In this document: in pieces, positions 28,313-37,420 of the stretch
Layout of the letters: every line of letters begins with the position of its first letter
Position numbering within the stretch: the stretch's first letter is position 1
DNA from: Bradyrhizobium sp. 190
GTDB taxonomy: Bacteria; Pseudomonadota; Alphaproteobacteria; Rhizobiales; Xanthobacteraceae
Length of the DNA stretch: 64,000 nt
NCBI RefSeq assembly: GCF_023073415.1
Contig: NZ_JADPJL010000008.1
Coordinates: 186,001-250,000 of the forward strand
Direction: 5' to 3'
Notes under the pieces: model-generated
What the model was told of the DNA's origin: nothing
What the model saw: only the letters and a program-made list of their open reading frames with translations
The model's database searches: none
Made by a program: the position numbers and the translations under genes

Positions 28313-30379
28313 ATGCCGCGGGAATATGGTTGCAGTGGCTTGTCACGGCAACCAAACCGGGGCAACATTGCGTCTCGCACCGGCGGCGGGACTGACCCGT
28401 TCTCAAGTGTCTCTTACGGGTCTGAATTGGCTGAGTTCACGCACAGCATCGAATACGAGCGTGGCGGTTTCTGGCGCCGGGCGCTGGCGCTGCTGATCGA
28501 TGTGGTCATCACCATGGTGATCTTGCAGCTGATCACGTTCGCCCTGTTTCCGTTGAGCAACGGGCGCATGCAGTTCGTCAGTGGCGTTGCGCCCAGCTGT
28601 AGCGCGGTCAATGCGATACCTAAAGGTTTATCGCTGCCTGCGGATTATGCCGTCGGTTGGATCACCGATTGCCGGTATGGTTTCTTTGGCATGACCTCGG
28701 CGCGCATTCTCACGGTCACAAGAATTCCGCAGAACGAAGCAACCGCGAGTGCGAGGACGAACATTGTCCATTTGCTCGACGCAGAGGGCAAGCCTTTCAA
28801 TGCCCCAACGCTTGACAGCCTCGCGCTGCCTTTCCTGTTCGTCTTGCGCTTCTGGTTCGACCGCGGCTGCGGTACGCTGGGCCGGAGGATCTGTCGCGTG
28901 CGCCTGACGGGCGTTATCGAAGCGCCGTCTCCGCTGCCGATCGGTGCGGCTGCCCGGCGTTACGCCGCGCAGGCGCTGCCGCTGGTACCTCTGGTCATCT
29001 GGTCGCTGCTCCAGCGCGTTATGGCGGGCGAGCAAGCCGTCGCTTCCCTATCGGGATCGGTCCTTCTGGCAATGCCGGGGGCCAGTCTGCTGATTGCCGT
29101 GCCGATAGCCGTGTATGCAATCGTCTGTCGACAGGACGCCTGGTACGACCGCTGGGCGATGACCCGCGTGCTCCGCCTCGACAAGAACCGGATGCTGATA
29201 CCGATTCCCGCCAGCGCGCTACCGAATGTGCCTGCTGAAGCCGCCCTCATACAGCCGCCGGCACTACCGGAGCCAAGGACGGGTAATTACTTCGCACGGC
29301 ACTGGCGCGGCGAGCTTTCGTTGCCCGTTTCATATTGGGCGAACGGCGTCGTCCTCAGCGCAGTCATCGGCATGGCGAGCGGCGCGCTCTTGGTGGCGTT
29401 CACCATCTATGGCGAAGAGCAACCGGTCTCGTGGCTGATAGCGCTGCAAACAAGCTGTCTTGTCATTTCGCTGCTTGCGATATGGCAGGTGGTAGGGGTG
29501 TGGCGCGCGGCAACACGCTACAAGCGCAGTGGGCGGTCATTCTGGGGCGGCGCGGCGAAAGCCGTGGTTGCACTTGCCGCGCTTCAGCTTGCCTATGGTT
29601 GGGTGTTCGTGGTTGGACCACAGATCCTCGACACTTATGAAATGGCTACCGGAGACGCAGCCTTCGGTCCGTACGAATTCAACCTGCTGGCCGATGGCCG
29701 GATGCTGGAGTTTTACGGCGGCATCACGTTCGGCATTGCCAAGGAGTTCGAAAGTCTCCTCGACGAGAATAAGGGCGTGACGACAGTCAGGCTCGCTTCG
29801 ATTGGCGGCCGTATCCGGGAGGCGCAGAAGATGTCGGACATCGTGAAGGCGCGCGGGCTGGCGACGTATGTCGTGGAAGAGTGCCTTTCCGCTTGCACCG
29901 TGGTGTTCCTTGGTGGCAAGGAGCGCTTCCTGCTCGATGGGGCAAGTCTTGGTTTTCATCAGCCGAGCTTTCGCGGCATGACGGCAGGCGCTCGAAAACT
30001 CGCGATCGCGGAGGAAGAGGCGCGCTTGCGAGCCTTCGGTCTGAGCAAGAGGTTTGTCGAGCGCGCCAACAGCGCAAGCCCGGACGACATGTGGTATCCG
30101 GAACAGGACGAACTGGTGCGCGAGAAGGTGGTTACATGGATCGTGCCTACGCAGCCGTCGAACTCGACGGCGTCGACCTCATCGGTAGCAGATACCGTGC
30201 CGATGGCACCGCGGGCGCCTTCCGTGTTCCCGACGCCAGGCGCCGCGTTGAGTGGCTCCGGGGCCGGCCCGGCGGTGATTCCGGTGGATTTGATCAAGCG
30301 ACTGGCACCGCCAATGACTGCGCCGAAGGCTACACCGGAGCCGAAGGCTGAAACTGCAACGGCCGGCGAATCGAAATAA
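28313..30379 (+). CDS. RDD-domain membrane protein with C-terminal ClpP-like domain
   Basis: A protein of about 688 residues. The first half has an RDD-type segment (ERGGFWRRALALLIDVVIT at about residues 45-63, then a second arginine-aspartate block around RFWFDRGCGTLGRR) with several membrane helices, then a second helix group at about 345-440. Residues about 460-610 resemble the periplasmic ClpP/crotonase-fold proteins of COG3904: LASIGGRIREAQ, VVEECLSACTVVFLGG with a candidate serine, and GASLGFHQPSF with a candidate histidine. A Pro/Thr/Ala-rich tail ends it. The start is uncertain (ATG 28313, or TTG 28427 just before the RDD domain). Function unknown. Confidence 0.68.
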   Translation: MPREYGCSGLSRQPNRGNIASRTGGGTDPFSSVSYGSELAEFTHSIEYERGGFWRRALALLIDVVITMVILQLITFALFPLSNGRMQFVSGVAPSCSAVNAIPKGLSLPADYAVGWITDCRYGFFGMTSARILTVTRIPQNEATASARTNIVHLLDAEGKPFNAPTLDSLALPFLFVLRFWFDRGCGTLGRRICRVRLTGVIEAPSPLPIGAAARRYAAQALPLVPLVIWSLLQRVMAGEQAVASLSGSVLLAMPGASLLIAVPIAVYAIVCRQDAWYDRWAMTRVLRLDKNRMLIPIPASALPNVPAEAALIQPPALPEPRTGNYFARHWRGELSLPVSYWANGVVLSAVIGMASGALLVAFTIYGEEQPVSWLIALQTSCLVISLLAIWQVVGVWRAATRYKRSGRSFWGGAAKAVVALAALQLAYGWVFVVGPQILDTYEMATGDAAFGPYEFNLLADGRMLEFYGGITFGIAKEFESLLDENKGVTTVRLASIGGRIREAQKMSDIVKARGLATYVVEECLSACTVVFLGGKERFLLDGASLGFHQPSFRGMTAGARKLAIAEEEARLRAFGLSKRFVERANSASPDDMWYPEQDELVREKVVTWIVPTQPSNSTASTSSVADTVPMAPRAPSVFPTPGAALSGSGAGPAVIPVDLIKRLAPPMTAPKATPEPKAETATAGESK

Positions 30380-30412
30380 GCACGCGCTTCGGAGCGAGCC
30401 CTGAACGATGGC

Positions 30413-31636
30413 TCAGCGCTCGTCCGCGATCACCTTGCCGTCGTTCGGCAGCGATCCGGCGGCGACCAGTTCGACATTGCCGCCGAGTTTGGTCACTGCG
30501 CGCAGCGTTGCCGCGAGTTCGCTCTGAAGCGGTTCGCCGGGGGAAGCCGTCTCCGCTTTCAGCGTCATCAGATCGCTCTCGCCGGACCGCGTGACGACGA
30601 GGCGCAGCCGCCCGAGCTCGGGATGGCGCGTGCTGATCTCGGCGATCTGCTCGGGGCGCACGAACATGCCCTTGACCTTGGTGGTTTGGTCGGCGCGGCC
30701 CATCCAGCCCTTGATGCGCATGTTGGTGCGTCCGCATGGGCTTGCGCCCGGCAACGCCGCCGTAAGGTCGCCGAGCGCGAGGCGGATCCAGGGATGCTGC
30801 GGATCGAGCGAAGTGACGACGATCTCGCCGACGTCGCCGGGCGTGACGGGATCGCCGGTGCCGGGACGTACGATTTCCATGATGAGGTCCTCGTTGACCA
30901 CCATGCCCTCGCGCGCATGCGTCTCAAACGCGATCAGGCCGAGGTCGGCGGTGCCAAACGCCTGATAGGCATCGATGCCGCGCGACTTCACTTCGTCCTG
31001 CAGCGATTTCGGAAACGCCGCGCCGGATACCACCGCGCGCTTGATCGAGGAGACGTCGCGTCCGGCGCTAGCAGCAGCGTCGAGCAGGATCTTGAGGAAA
31101 TCCGGCGTGCCGCTATAGCCGACCGGGCGATAGGCCTCGATCAGTTCGAACTGTTGCTCGGTATTGCCGGGGCCGGCCGGAATCACCGCACAGCCCAGCG
31201 CCCGCGCCGACGCATCGAAGATGAAGCCGCCGGGCGTCAGATGGTAGCTGAAGGTGTTTAGCACGACGTCGCCGGGCCGGAACCCGGCCGCAAACAATGC
31301 CCGCGCGCCGCGCCAGGGGTCGGCGTGAACGGGCTCGGGCTCGAAGATCGGCCCCGGCGAAGTAAAGAGCCGCCCGAACGACCCCAAAGGCCCGGCCACG
31401 AATCCGCCGAAAGGTGGCGCGGCCTTGTGCAGGGCAGGGAGTTCCGACTTACGCAACATCGGCAAGCGAGCCAGCGCGGCGCGGCTGGTGACGGTAGCCA
31501 CGTCTATGCCCTTCAAGCGCTCGGCATAAGCTGGCGCGGCCAGCGCCTTGCGCAGGACGTCCGGGAGGCGAGAAAGCAGCTCCGCCTCGCGTTTGGCTGG
31601 CTCGCGCGTTTCAAGGGCGTCATAGTGGTCGGTCAT
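30413..31636 (-). CDS. AMP-binding protein, phenylacetate-CoA ligase-like
   Basis: A 407-residue adenylate-forming enzyme of the PaaK type. It has PVGYSGTPDFLKILL, the acceptor region QAFGTADLGLIAFE, NEDLIMEIV, GEIVVTSLD and the C-terminal hinge GRADQTTKVKGMFV. The N-terminus (MTDHYDALETREP) fits PaaK-type ligases. The usual glycine/serine-rich ATP loop is weak at LFTSPGP. It probably activates an aromatic or small carboxylic acid to its CoA thioester. It is divergent from the AGE-family gene and lies near a liv operon that carries another acyl-CoA ligase, suggesting uptake and activation of carboxylates. Confidence 0.8.
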   Translation of the reverse strand: MTDHYDALETREPAKREAELLSRLPDVLRKALAAPAYAERLKGIDVATVTSRAALARLPMLRKSELPALHKAAPPFGGFVAGPLGSFGRLFTSPGPIFEPEPVHADPWRGARALFAAGFRPGDVVLNTFSYHLTPGGFIFDASARALGCAVIPAGPGNTEQQFELIEAYRPVGYSGTPDFLKILLDAAASAGRDVSSIKRAVVSGAAFPKSLQDEVKSRGIDAYQAFGTADLGLIAFETHAREGMVVNEDLIMEIVRPGTGDPVTPGDVGEIVVTSLDPQHPWIRLALGDLTAALPGASPCGRTNMRIKGWMGRADQTTKVKGMFVRPEQIAEISTRHPELGRLRLVVTRSGESDLMTLKAETASPGEPLQSELAATLRAVTKLGGNVELVAAGSLPNDGKVIADER

Positions 31637-31725
31637 AGCTAATCTCGCAGGTGAGCGCCGATTGCGTGCCGCCCCTGACGTGCTATCAGACGGCTTCTAC
31701 CGGTGTTGATGTTCCAGGGAACGCA

Positions 31726-32886
31726 ATGGCTGAAAGAGATACCGCTGCGGCGGCAGATGCGCTGGATTCGGCCGATATCGTTGCCAGGCTGAAGCTTCGC
31801 ATGATCGACCATTGCTTGCCGCTGTGGTCGACCGAAGGCTGGGACGACATAGCTGGCGGCTTTGTCGATCGGCTCGATGGGGACGGCCGTGCGGACCGCT
31901 TGGCGCCGCGCCGGGTTTTCGTGCAGGCGCGCCAGATCTATTGCTACGCCAAGGCGGCGCAAATGGGCTGGTATCCCGACGGCCGCGCGATCGCGCTGAG
32001 GGGGTTGGAGCATCTGCTTGCGAAGGCGAAAGCCCCCGATGGCCGACCGGGCTTTGTCCACACGCTGACGCCGGATGGCGCTGTGTTGGACCCGCTGCGC
32101 GATTCCTACGATCACGCCTTTGCCCTGCTCGCCCTTGCAACCGTCCACGCGCTCGACCGCGATGCGCAGGTCCGCACCGAGATCGACGCGCTGTGTCACT
32201 TCGTCGACACGGAGCTGCGGTCGCCGCACGGCGGCGTTCATGAGGGATTGCCGGTATCGATGCCGCGGCGGCAGAATCCGCAGATGCATCTGTTCGAAGC
32301 AATGATCGCGGCGTTCGACGCGACGCACGATACGGTGTTCCAGAACCGGGCCGGGAATTTCTTCAGCCTGTTTCTGGCCAATCTCTACGACAAGCAGCGG
32401 CAGGTGCTTGGTGAGTACTTTGAGGAAGATTGGTCGAAGATCGAGCCCGTCAGCGTCGAGCCGGGGCATCAGGCGGAGTGGGCCTGGCTGCTGAAGGGCT
32501 TTGAGCGCATCACCGGCTGTCCGACCGGGCGCTACCGCGGCGAATTGCTGGCGTCGGCGCTGCGCTATCGCGATGGGGCGACCGGCTGCCTGGTGGATGA
32601 AGGCAATGCGGCTGGTGACATCAGGCGGCATACGCGCCGGCTGTGGCCGCAGACGGAGATCGCCAAGGCATGGATTGCGCAGGCTGAAGCGGGCGAGGCG
32701 GGAGCCGCGGATGAAGCGCGCGCGGCATTGGCGCGGCTCGAACGGCATTATCTCAGCCATCCCGTGGCGGGCGGCTGGTACGACCAATTCGATCGCGACG
32801 GCAACTCGCTGGTCGCCACCATTCCTGCTTCTTCGTTCTATCATGTTCTTTGCGCGGTCGCGGAAGCGGAACAGGTGCTCGGCTAG
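31726..32886 (+). CDS. AGE-family sugar isomerase/epimerase
   Basis: A 386-residue (alpha/alpha)6-barrel protein of the N-acylglucosamine 2-epimerase/mannose isomerase family. Family landmarks are RQIYCYAKAAQMGWY, DHAFALLAL, QMHLFEAMIAAFD, EPGHQAEWAWLL with a catalytic histidine, LWPQTEIAKA and GGWYDQFD. The ATG at 31726 is chosen because CCAGGGA ends five bases before it. It interconverts aldoses and ketoses or epimerises C2 of hexoses such as mannose, glucose or fructose; the exact substrate cannot be read. Supply of mannose-type precursors to the glycan clusters is possible. Confidence 0.82.
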   Translation: MAERDTAAAADALDSADIVARLKLRMIDHCLPLWSTEGWDDIAGGFVDRLDGDGRADRLAPRRVFVQARQIYCYAKAAQMGWYPDGRAIALRGLEHLLAKAKAPDGRPGFVHTLTPDGAVLDPLRDSYDHAFALLALATVHALDRDAQVRTEIDALCHFVDTELRSPHGGVHEGLPVSMPRRQNPQMHLFEAMIAAFDATHDTVFQNRAGNFFSLFLANLYDKQRQVLGEYFEEDWSKIEPVSVEPGHQAEWAWLLKGFERITGCPTGRYRGELLASALRYRDGATGCLVDEGNAAGDIRRHTRRLWPQTEIAKAWIAQAEAGEAGAADEARAALARLERHYLSHPVAGGWYDQFDRDGNSLVATIPASSFYHVLCAVAEAEQVLG

Positions 32887-32900
32887 CTGTTTGGTGGCGC

Positions 32901-33737
32901 TCACAGCCACCGCTTTCGGCGCTTGAAGCTCTTCAGGTTCTTGAAACTCTTGCGCTGGTCGCCGGCTCCGCCAAGATAGAATTCCTTGACGTCCTCGTTG
33001 TCGCGCAATTCGTCGGCCGAGCCGTCGAGCACGACCTTGCCCTGTTCCATGATGTAGCCGTGGCTCGCGACCGAAAGGGCTGCGCGCGCATTCTGCTCCA
33101 CCAGCAGGATGGTGACGCCGAGGTCGCGGTTGATTGCCTTGATGATCCCAAACACTTCCTTCACCAACAGCGGCGACAGGCCCATCGACGGTTCATCCAT
33201 CAGGATCATTTTGGGGCGCGCCATCAAAGCGCGGCCGATCGCCAGCATCTGCTGTTCGCCGCCGGAGAGATAGCCGGCGAGCCCGGTGCGCTCCTTCAGG
33301 CGCGGAAAGTATTTGAAGACCATGTCGATGTCGCTGCCGACTTCGTTGTCGGTGCGGGTAAAGGCGCCGAGCTTCAAATTCTCGATCGAGGTCATGTCCG
33401 ATATGATGCGGCGACCTTCCATCACCTGGAAGACGCCACGGCGGACGATCTTGTCGGGGTCGATGCCGTTGATGCGCTCGCCGTCGAGGAGGATTTCGCC
33501 GCGGATGACTTCGCCGTCCTCGGTTTTGAGCAGGCCCGAGATCGCCTTCAGCGTCGTCGACTTGCCGGCGCCGTTGGCGCCGAGCAGGGCCACGATCGCG
33601 CCCTTTGGCACCTCAAGGCTGAGCCCGCGCAGCACCAGGATGACCTTGTCGTAGACCACCTCGATGTTGCGGACGCTGAGCAGCGGAGCGGCTTGCGCTG
33701 CCGTCGCAGGACGATTGATTTCGGTTGCTTCAGTCAT
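32901..33737 (-). CDS. livF: Liv-type ABC transporter ATP-binding protein
   Basis: A 278-residue ATPase of the LivF type. It carries GANGAGKST as Walker A, YLSGGEQQMLAIGRAL as the signature, and MILMDEPSMGLSP as Walker B. A basic C-terminal tail (SFKNLKSFKRRKRWL) extends beyond the usual end. The start at 33737 (MTEATEI) is preferred over 33752. It is the last gene of a six-gene operon starting at livG (40170), separated from the binding protein by a palindromic repeat. Confidence 0.9.
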   Translation of the reverse strand: MTEATEINRPATAAQAAPLLSVRNIEVVYDKVILVLRGLSLEVPKGAIVALLGANGAGKSTTLKAISGLLKTEDGEVIRGEILLDGERINGIDPDKIVRRGVFQVMEGRRIISDMTSIENLKLGAFTRTDNEVGSDIDMVFKYFPRLKERTGLAGYLSGGEQQMLAIGRALMARPKMILMDEPSMGLSPLLVKEVFGIIKAINRDLGVTILLVEQNARAALSVASHGYIMEQGKVVLDGSADELRDNEDVKEFYLGGAGDQRKSFKNLKSFKRRKRWL

Positions 33738-33756
33738 GTTTCGTCTCATCACCTCT

Positions 33757-33881
33757 TGTCGTCATCACCCGCCTTGTGCGCAATTGCGCACTGGGGCGGG
33801 TGATCCAGTATTCCAGAGGCGGCTGTGATCCACCGAGAAGCCGCGGCGTACTAGGTCCCCCGCTTTCGCGGGGGACGACAG
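33757..33881. repeat. Bradyrhizobium-type palindromic intergenic repeat
   Basis: Between livF and the binding protein gene. It begins GTCGTCATCACCCGCC and ends GGGGGACGAC. Inside are two hairpins: TCACCCGCC paired with GGCGGGTGA around a GCGCAATTGCGC core, and GTCCCCCGC paired with GCGGGGGAC around TTTC. Compound palindromes of this kind are common between genes in Bradyrhizobium. Within an operon it may act as an mRNA processing or stability element. Confidence 0.75.
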
Positions 33882-33916
33882 TCAAATGCGTTCAACGCCT
33901 CCCGGCAACCATTGCC

Positions 33917-35197
33917 TTACCAGCCGAGCCACTCGGGCTTGCGCGGCAGGTCGATGGTCTTCACCTTCTCCATCTTGATGCCGCCGTTCTTGACGAGATC
34001 GTTGAGGGGAGCGTCGGTCGCGCCTGCGACCTTCATGCGATAGAGATCGACCTTAAGCGTGCCGCGGTGATCCGTTTCGGTGAAGGTCGAGGGATTGCAG
34101 ATGCCTTCGCCGCCCGCGGGCACCCAATCCTTCTTCTGGTAAAAACCCTTCTTGACGTTCTCGCCGGTGGCGCCGCCGTTCTTGGCAGCCCATTCGACGG
34201 CTTCCTTCATATAGAGCGCAGTGCAGACGCCGGCGATGTAATGCACCGGACGATAGGTGGTCCCGGCCGCGTCCGACATCTTGGAGATTTCCATGAAGGT
34301 CTTCGTGCCGGGTGCGTTGCCGCCCCATGCCACCGCGGTGCGCAGCGGGAACACCACGCCATCGGCGGCAGCGCCCGCGGCTTTCGCGGCGTTCTCGTCC
34401 ATGCCCCAGACGTTGCCGAGGAACTGCACGTCGACGCCGGCGGCCTTGCAGGCGTTGAGCACGGAGATGTTCGAGCCGGCGGTGTTGCCCAGATAAGCGT
34501 AGTTGGCGCCCGAACTCTTCAGGGTCAGGCACTGCGCGCTGTAATCGCCGGGCGTCAAGGCGAACACGATCGGCGGCAGCAGTTCGAAGCCGAGTTCGGC
34601 GGCAATCGCTTCACCTGCGGCCTTCGGCGCGTTCGGATAGGGGTGGTTGGCGCCCATGTGGACGAACTTCGGCTTGCCGGGCTTGCCCTTGGACTTCCAG
34701 TCCTCAGCGGCCCAGGTCAGCATGCCGCGAACCGCGTCCGAGTAGCTCGGGCCGTAGAAGAAGTTGTAGGGCGCAGGCTTGGCCTTGCCGCCGGCGCCTG
34801 TCGGATCGGAGAGTGCTGCGGCATAGGATGCCGAAATATCGGGAATCTTGTCCTGGGCCAGGAATCCCGTCAGCGCTTCGGTGTCGGCGGTGCCCCAGCC
34901 GAGAATGGCGGCGACCTTGTCGGAGCCCGACCATTTCTTGTACTGGGCGATCGCGCGCGGCACTTGATAGCCGTAATCGACAGTGTCGACATTGACCTTG
35001 GCGCCGTTGATGCCGCCGTTCTTGTTGATCCACGCATAGGTGTCCGCGACACCCTGTCCGAACGGCGTTCCGACGTCAGAAGTCGGACCCGAATAGTCGG
35101 CGAGATGCCCCAGCGAGATCGGCGCCTGGGCTGATGCCGCGGTGCTACCCAACAGCAACGCGAGCGAGGCGGTGCTCAGTAGAGTCTTCATCGTCAT
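33917..35197 (-). CDS. livK: Liv-type ABC transporter periplasmic binding protein
   Basis: A 426-residue substrate-binding protein of the Leu/Ile/Val-binding fold. A Sec signal peptide spans about residues 1-24 (MTMKTLLSTASLALLLGS, cleaved near ASAQA). The mature part begins ISLGHLADYSGPTSDVG. GGAGG eight bases before the ATG at 35197 supports this start. Its ligand is unknown; the two-step context with an acyl-CoA synthetase suggests a carboxylate or aromatic acid rather than an amino acid. Confidence 0.87.
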   Translation of the reverse strand: MTMKTLLSTASLALLLGSTAASAQAPISLGHLADYSGPTSDVGTPFGQGVADTYAWINKNGGINGAKVNVDTVDYGYQVPRAIAQYKKWSGSDKVAAILGWGTADTEALTGFLAQDKIPDISASYAAALSDPTGAGGKAKPAPYNFFYGPSYSDAVRGMLTWAAEDWKSKGKPGKPKFVHMGANHPYPNAPKAAGEAIAAELGFELLPPIVFALTPGDYSAQCLTLKSSGANYAYLGNTAGSNISVLNACKAAGVDVQFLGNVWGMDENAAKAAGAAADGVVFPLRTAVAWGGNAPGTKTFMEISKMSDAAGTTYRPVHYIAGVCTALYMKEAVEWAAKNGGATGENVKKGFYQKKDWVPAGGEGICNPSTFTETDHRGTLKVDLYRMKVAGATDAPLNDLVKNGGIKMEKVKTIDLPRKPEWLGW

Positions 35198-35253
35198 GGA
35201 CTAATCCTCCGGTTATTTCTCGAGGTCTTCTTGTTGTCCGTCCCGTTCCGACC

Positions 35254-36327
35254 TCAATGCGAGAACGGGTAGAGTTTCCAATACGCCTTGATCTGTCGCC
35301 AGCGATGCGCGAGTCCGTCCGGTTCGAAAACCAGAAAGACGATGATGATGACGCCGATCGCCATCTCGCGCAGGAAAGCGATGTTGTTCTTCAACCCCAG
35401 GAACTGGTCGATCGGACTGCCGCGCAGGGCGACGCTGAGCCATTCCATCGATTCCGGCAGCAGCACCATGAAGGCGGTGCCCATCAGCGTGCCCATGATC
35501 GAGCCGAGCCCGCCGATGATGATCATCGCAAGGAAGATGATCGAGCGGTCGATGCCGAAACCTTCGTTGGAGACCACCTGATTGTAATGCGCATAGAGCG
35601 CGCCGCCGACGCCGGCAAAGAACGCGGCGAGGCCGAAAGAAAGTGTCCGGTATTTGGTCAGGTTGATGCCCATGATCTCGGCGGACAGATAATGGTCGCG
35701 CACCGCCACCAGCGCGCGCCCGTCGCGCGAACGGATCAGGTTCGTGACCAGGAGATAGCAGACGATGACGTAGGCCAGCACGACATAGAAATACTGTTTA
35801 TCGCCGCGCAGCATGTAGCCGAAGATCGAGAACGGTTCGGCGCTGGCGGGAACGCTGCCGCCGGTGAACCATTCCGCGCGGGCGAAGAAGTCCAGCAGGA
35901 TGTACTGCGCCGCCAGCGTGGCGATCGCGAGATAGAGGCCTTTCAGCCGCGCGGCAGGCAGGCCGAAGATCAGCCCGACTGCCGCCGTCACCACGCCCGC
36001 GAGTGGAATGCAGAAGAAGACGGGAATCCCGAACCGGTTCGAGAGATAGGCTGACGTGAAGGCGCCGAGGCCGAAGAAGGCGGCGTGGCCGATCGAGATT
36101 TGGCCGGTGAAGCCGACGACAATGTTCAGCCCGAGTGCGGCGATTCCGAAGATGCCGATCTGGATCAGGAGGCTGAGGATGTATTCGTTGACGACATGCG
36201 GCGCAAAGCAGACCAGCACGATGCCTGCGATCATGGCGTTACGGCTGGTCGTGGTCGGAAACACGGTGGTATCGGCCGCATAGCTGGTGCGGAAATCGCC
36301 GGCGGGAATGAGAGTCTGGCCTGCCAT
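35254..36327 (-). CDS. livM: Liv-type ABC transporter permease
   Basis: A 357-residue inner-membrane permease with about ten hydrophobic helices. The motif GFTGQISIGHAAFFGLGAF at about residues 68-86 is the LivM hallmark, and the cytoplasmic loop GRALVAVRDHYLSAEIMGI is the coupling region that contacts the ATPases. It follows livH by 6 bases. Confidence 0.9.
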   Translation of the reverse strand: MAGQTLIPAGDFRTSYAADTTVFPTTTSRNAMIAGIVLVCFAPHVVNEYILSLLIQIGIFGIAALGLNIVVGFTGQISIGHAAFFGLGAFTSAYLSNRFGIPVFFCIPLAGVVTAAVGLIFGLPAARLKGLYLAIATLAAQYILLDFFARAEWFTGGSVPASAEPFSIFGYMLRGDKQYFYVVLAYVIVCYLLVTNLIRSRDGRALVAVRDHYLSAEIMGINLTKYRTLSFGLAAFFAGVGGALYAHYNQVVSNEGFGIDRSIIFLAMIIIGGLGSIMGTLMGTAFMVLLPESMEWLSVALRGSPIDQFLGLKNNIAFLREMAIGVIIIVFLVFEPDGLAHRWRQIKAYWKLYPFSH

Positions 36328-36333
36328 GATTGC

Positions 36334-37227
36334 TTACACCCGCTCGATGTCTTTGGTGCCGAACAGGCCGTATGGCTTGATCATCAGGATAATGATGAGC
36401 GCATAGAACGGCGCGATCTCGTAGAGATTGCCCCAGTGCAGATATTCGCTGTCGAGAAAGTGCGCGAAATTCTCCAGAAGTCCGATGATGATGCCGCCCA
36501 GCACCGCGCCGCCGACGCTGTCGAGGCCGCCAAGTATCGCCGCCGGAAACACCTTGACGCCGTAGGCGGAAAGCCCGGCCGAGACGCCGTTGACGACCGC
36601 CACCACGACGCCAGCGACGGCGGAGACGGTCGCCGAGATCGCCCAGGCCATCGCAAACACGCTCTTCACGGAAATGCCGAGCGATTGCGCCACCTGCTGG
36701 TTGAAGGCGGTGGCGCGCATAGCGAGACCGTATTTGGAGAGGCGGAAGAACCACGCCATCCCGATCATCATCGCCACCGAGACGGCGAGACTCATCAGAT
36801 AGACGGTCTGGACCTGCAGCCCGAGGATGTTGATGTTCTGCGTCTGGAAGATGCGGGGGAACGGCTGCAGGTTGACGCCGAATATCCACTTCATCAGCGC
36901 GGAGAATACCATCGACAGCGCGATCGTCACCATGATCACGGAAATGATCGGCTCGCCGATCATGGGGCGCAGGATGAAGATCTGGATCGCGATGCCGAAC
37001 AGGAACATGAAGACCAGCGTGATCGGCATGCCCAGATAGAACGGCACCTGATACTTGGTGAGCAGCCACCAGCACACCCAGGCGCCGACCAGCAGCAGTT
37101 CGCCCTGCGCGAAGTTCACCACCTGCGTCGCCTTGTAGATCAGCACGAACGACATCGCGACCACGCCATAGAGCGTGCCGACCACGAGGCCGTTGACCAG
37201 GAGCTGGATGAGGAGCTGGGTGTTCAT
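36334..37227 (-). CDS. livH: Liv-type ABC transporter permease
   Basis: A 297-residue inner-membrane permease. LYGVVAMSFVLIYKATQVV followed by NFAQGELLLVGAW near residues 19-48 is the LivH signature, and GLAMRATAFNQQVAQSLGI is the ATPase-coupling loop. It pairs with the LivM protein downstream. A long inverted repeat lies between it and the acyl-CoA synthetase gene upstream in the operon. Confidence 0.9.
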   Translation of the reverse strand: MNTQLLIQLLVNGLVVGTLYGVVAMSFVLIYKATQVVNFAQGELLLVGAWVCWWLLTKYQVPFYLGMPITLVFMFLFGIAIQIFILRPMIGEPIISVIMVTIALSMVFSALMKWIFGVNLQPFPRIFQTQNINILGLQVQTVYLMSLAVSVAMMIGMAWFFRLSKYGLAMRATAFNQQVAQSLGISVKSVFAMAWAISATVSAVAGVVVAVVNGVSAGLSAYGVKVFPAAILGGLDSVGGAVLGGIIIGLLENFAHFLDSEYLHWGNLYEIAPFYALIIILMIKPYGLFGTKDIERV

Positions 37228-37239
37228 GCTGCTCTCTTT

Positions 37240-37385
37240 CCCTCTCCCCTTGTGGGAGAGGGTGGCTTCGCGAAGCGAAGACGGGTGAGGGGTTGTCTCG
37301 GCATTCGCATGTGTGGAGAGAAACCCCTCACCGGAGTGAGTTCGTATCGACGGCTGGCGCTGCCCTCTCCCACAAGGGGAGAGGG
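37240..37385. repeat. Long inverted repeat (MITE-like palindrome)
   Basis: A 146-base palindrome just upstream of livH inside the operon. The outer arms CCCTCTCCCCTTGTGGGAG (from 37240) and its complement ending at 37385 match over 23 bases. The arms also match at GGTGAGGGGTT (near 37284-37294) and AACCCCTCACC (from 37322). Each outer arm is itself a small hairpin. It resembles the widespread non-coding palindromes of Rhizobiales; it encodes nothing and may attenuate or stabilise the transcript. Confidence 0.85.
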
Positions 37386-37420
37386 CGCATCAACTGGCAC
37401 CGCGCTGTGTTGCTGCGTCA

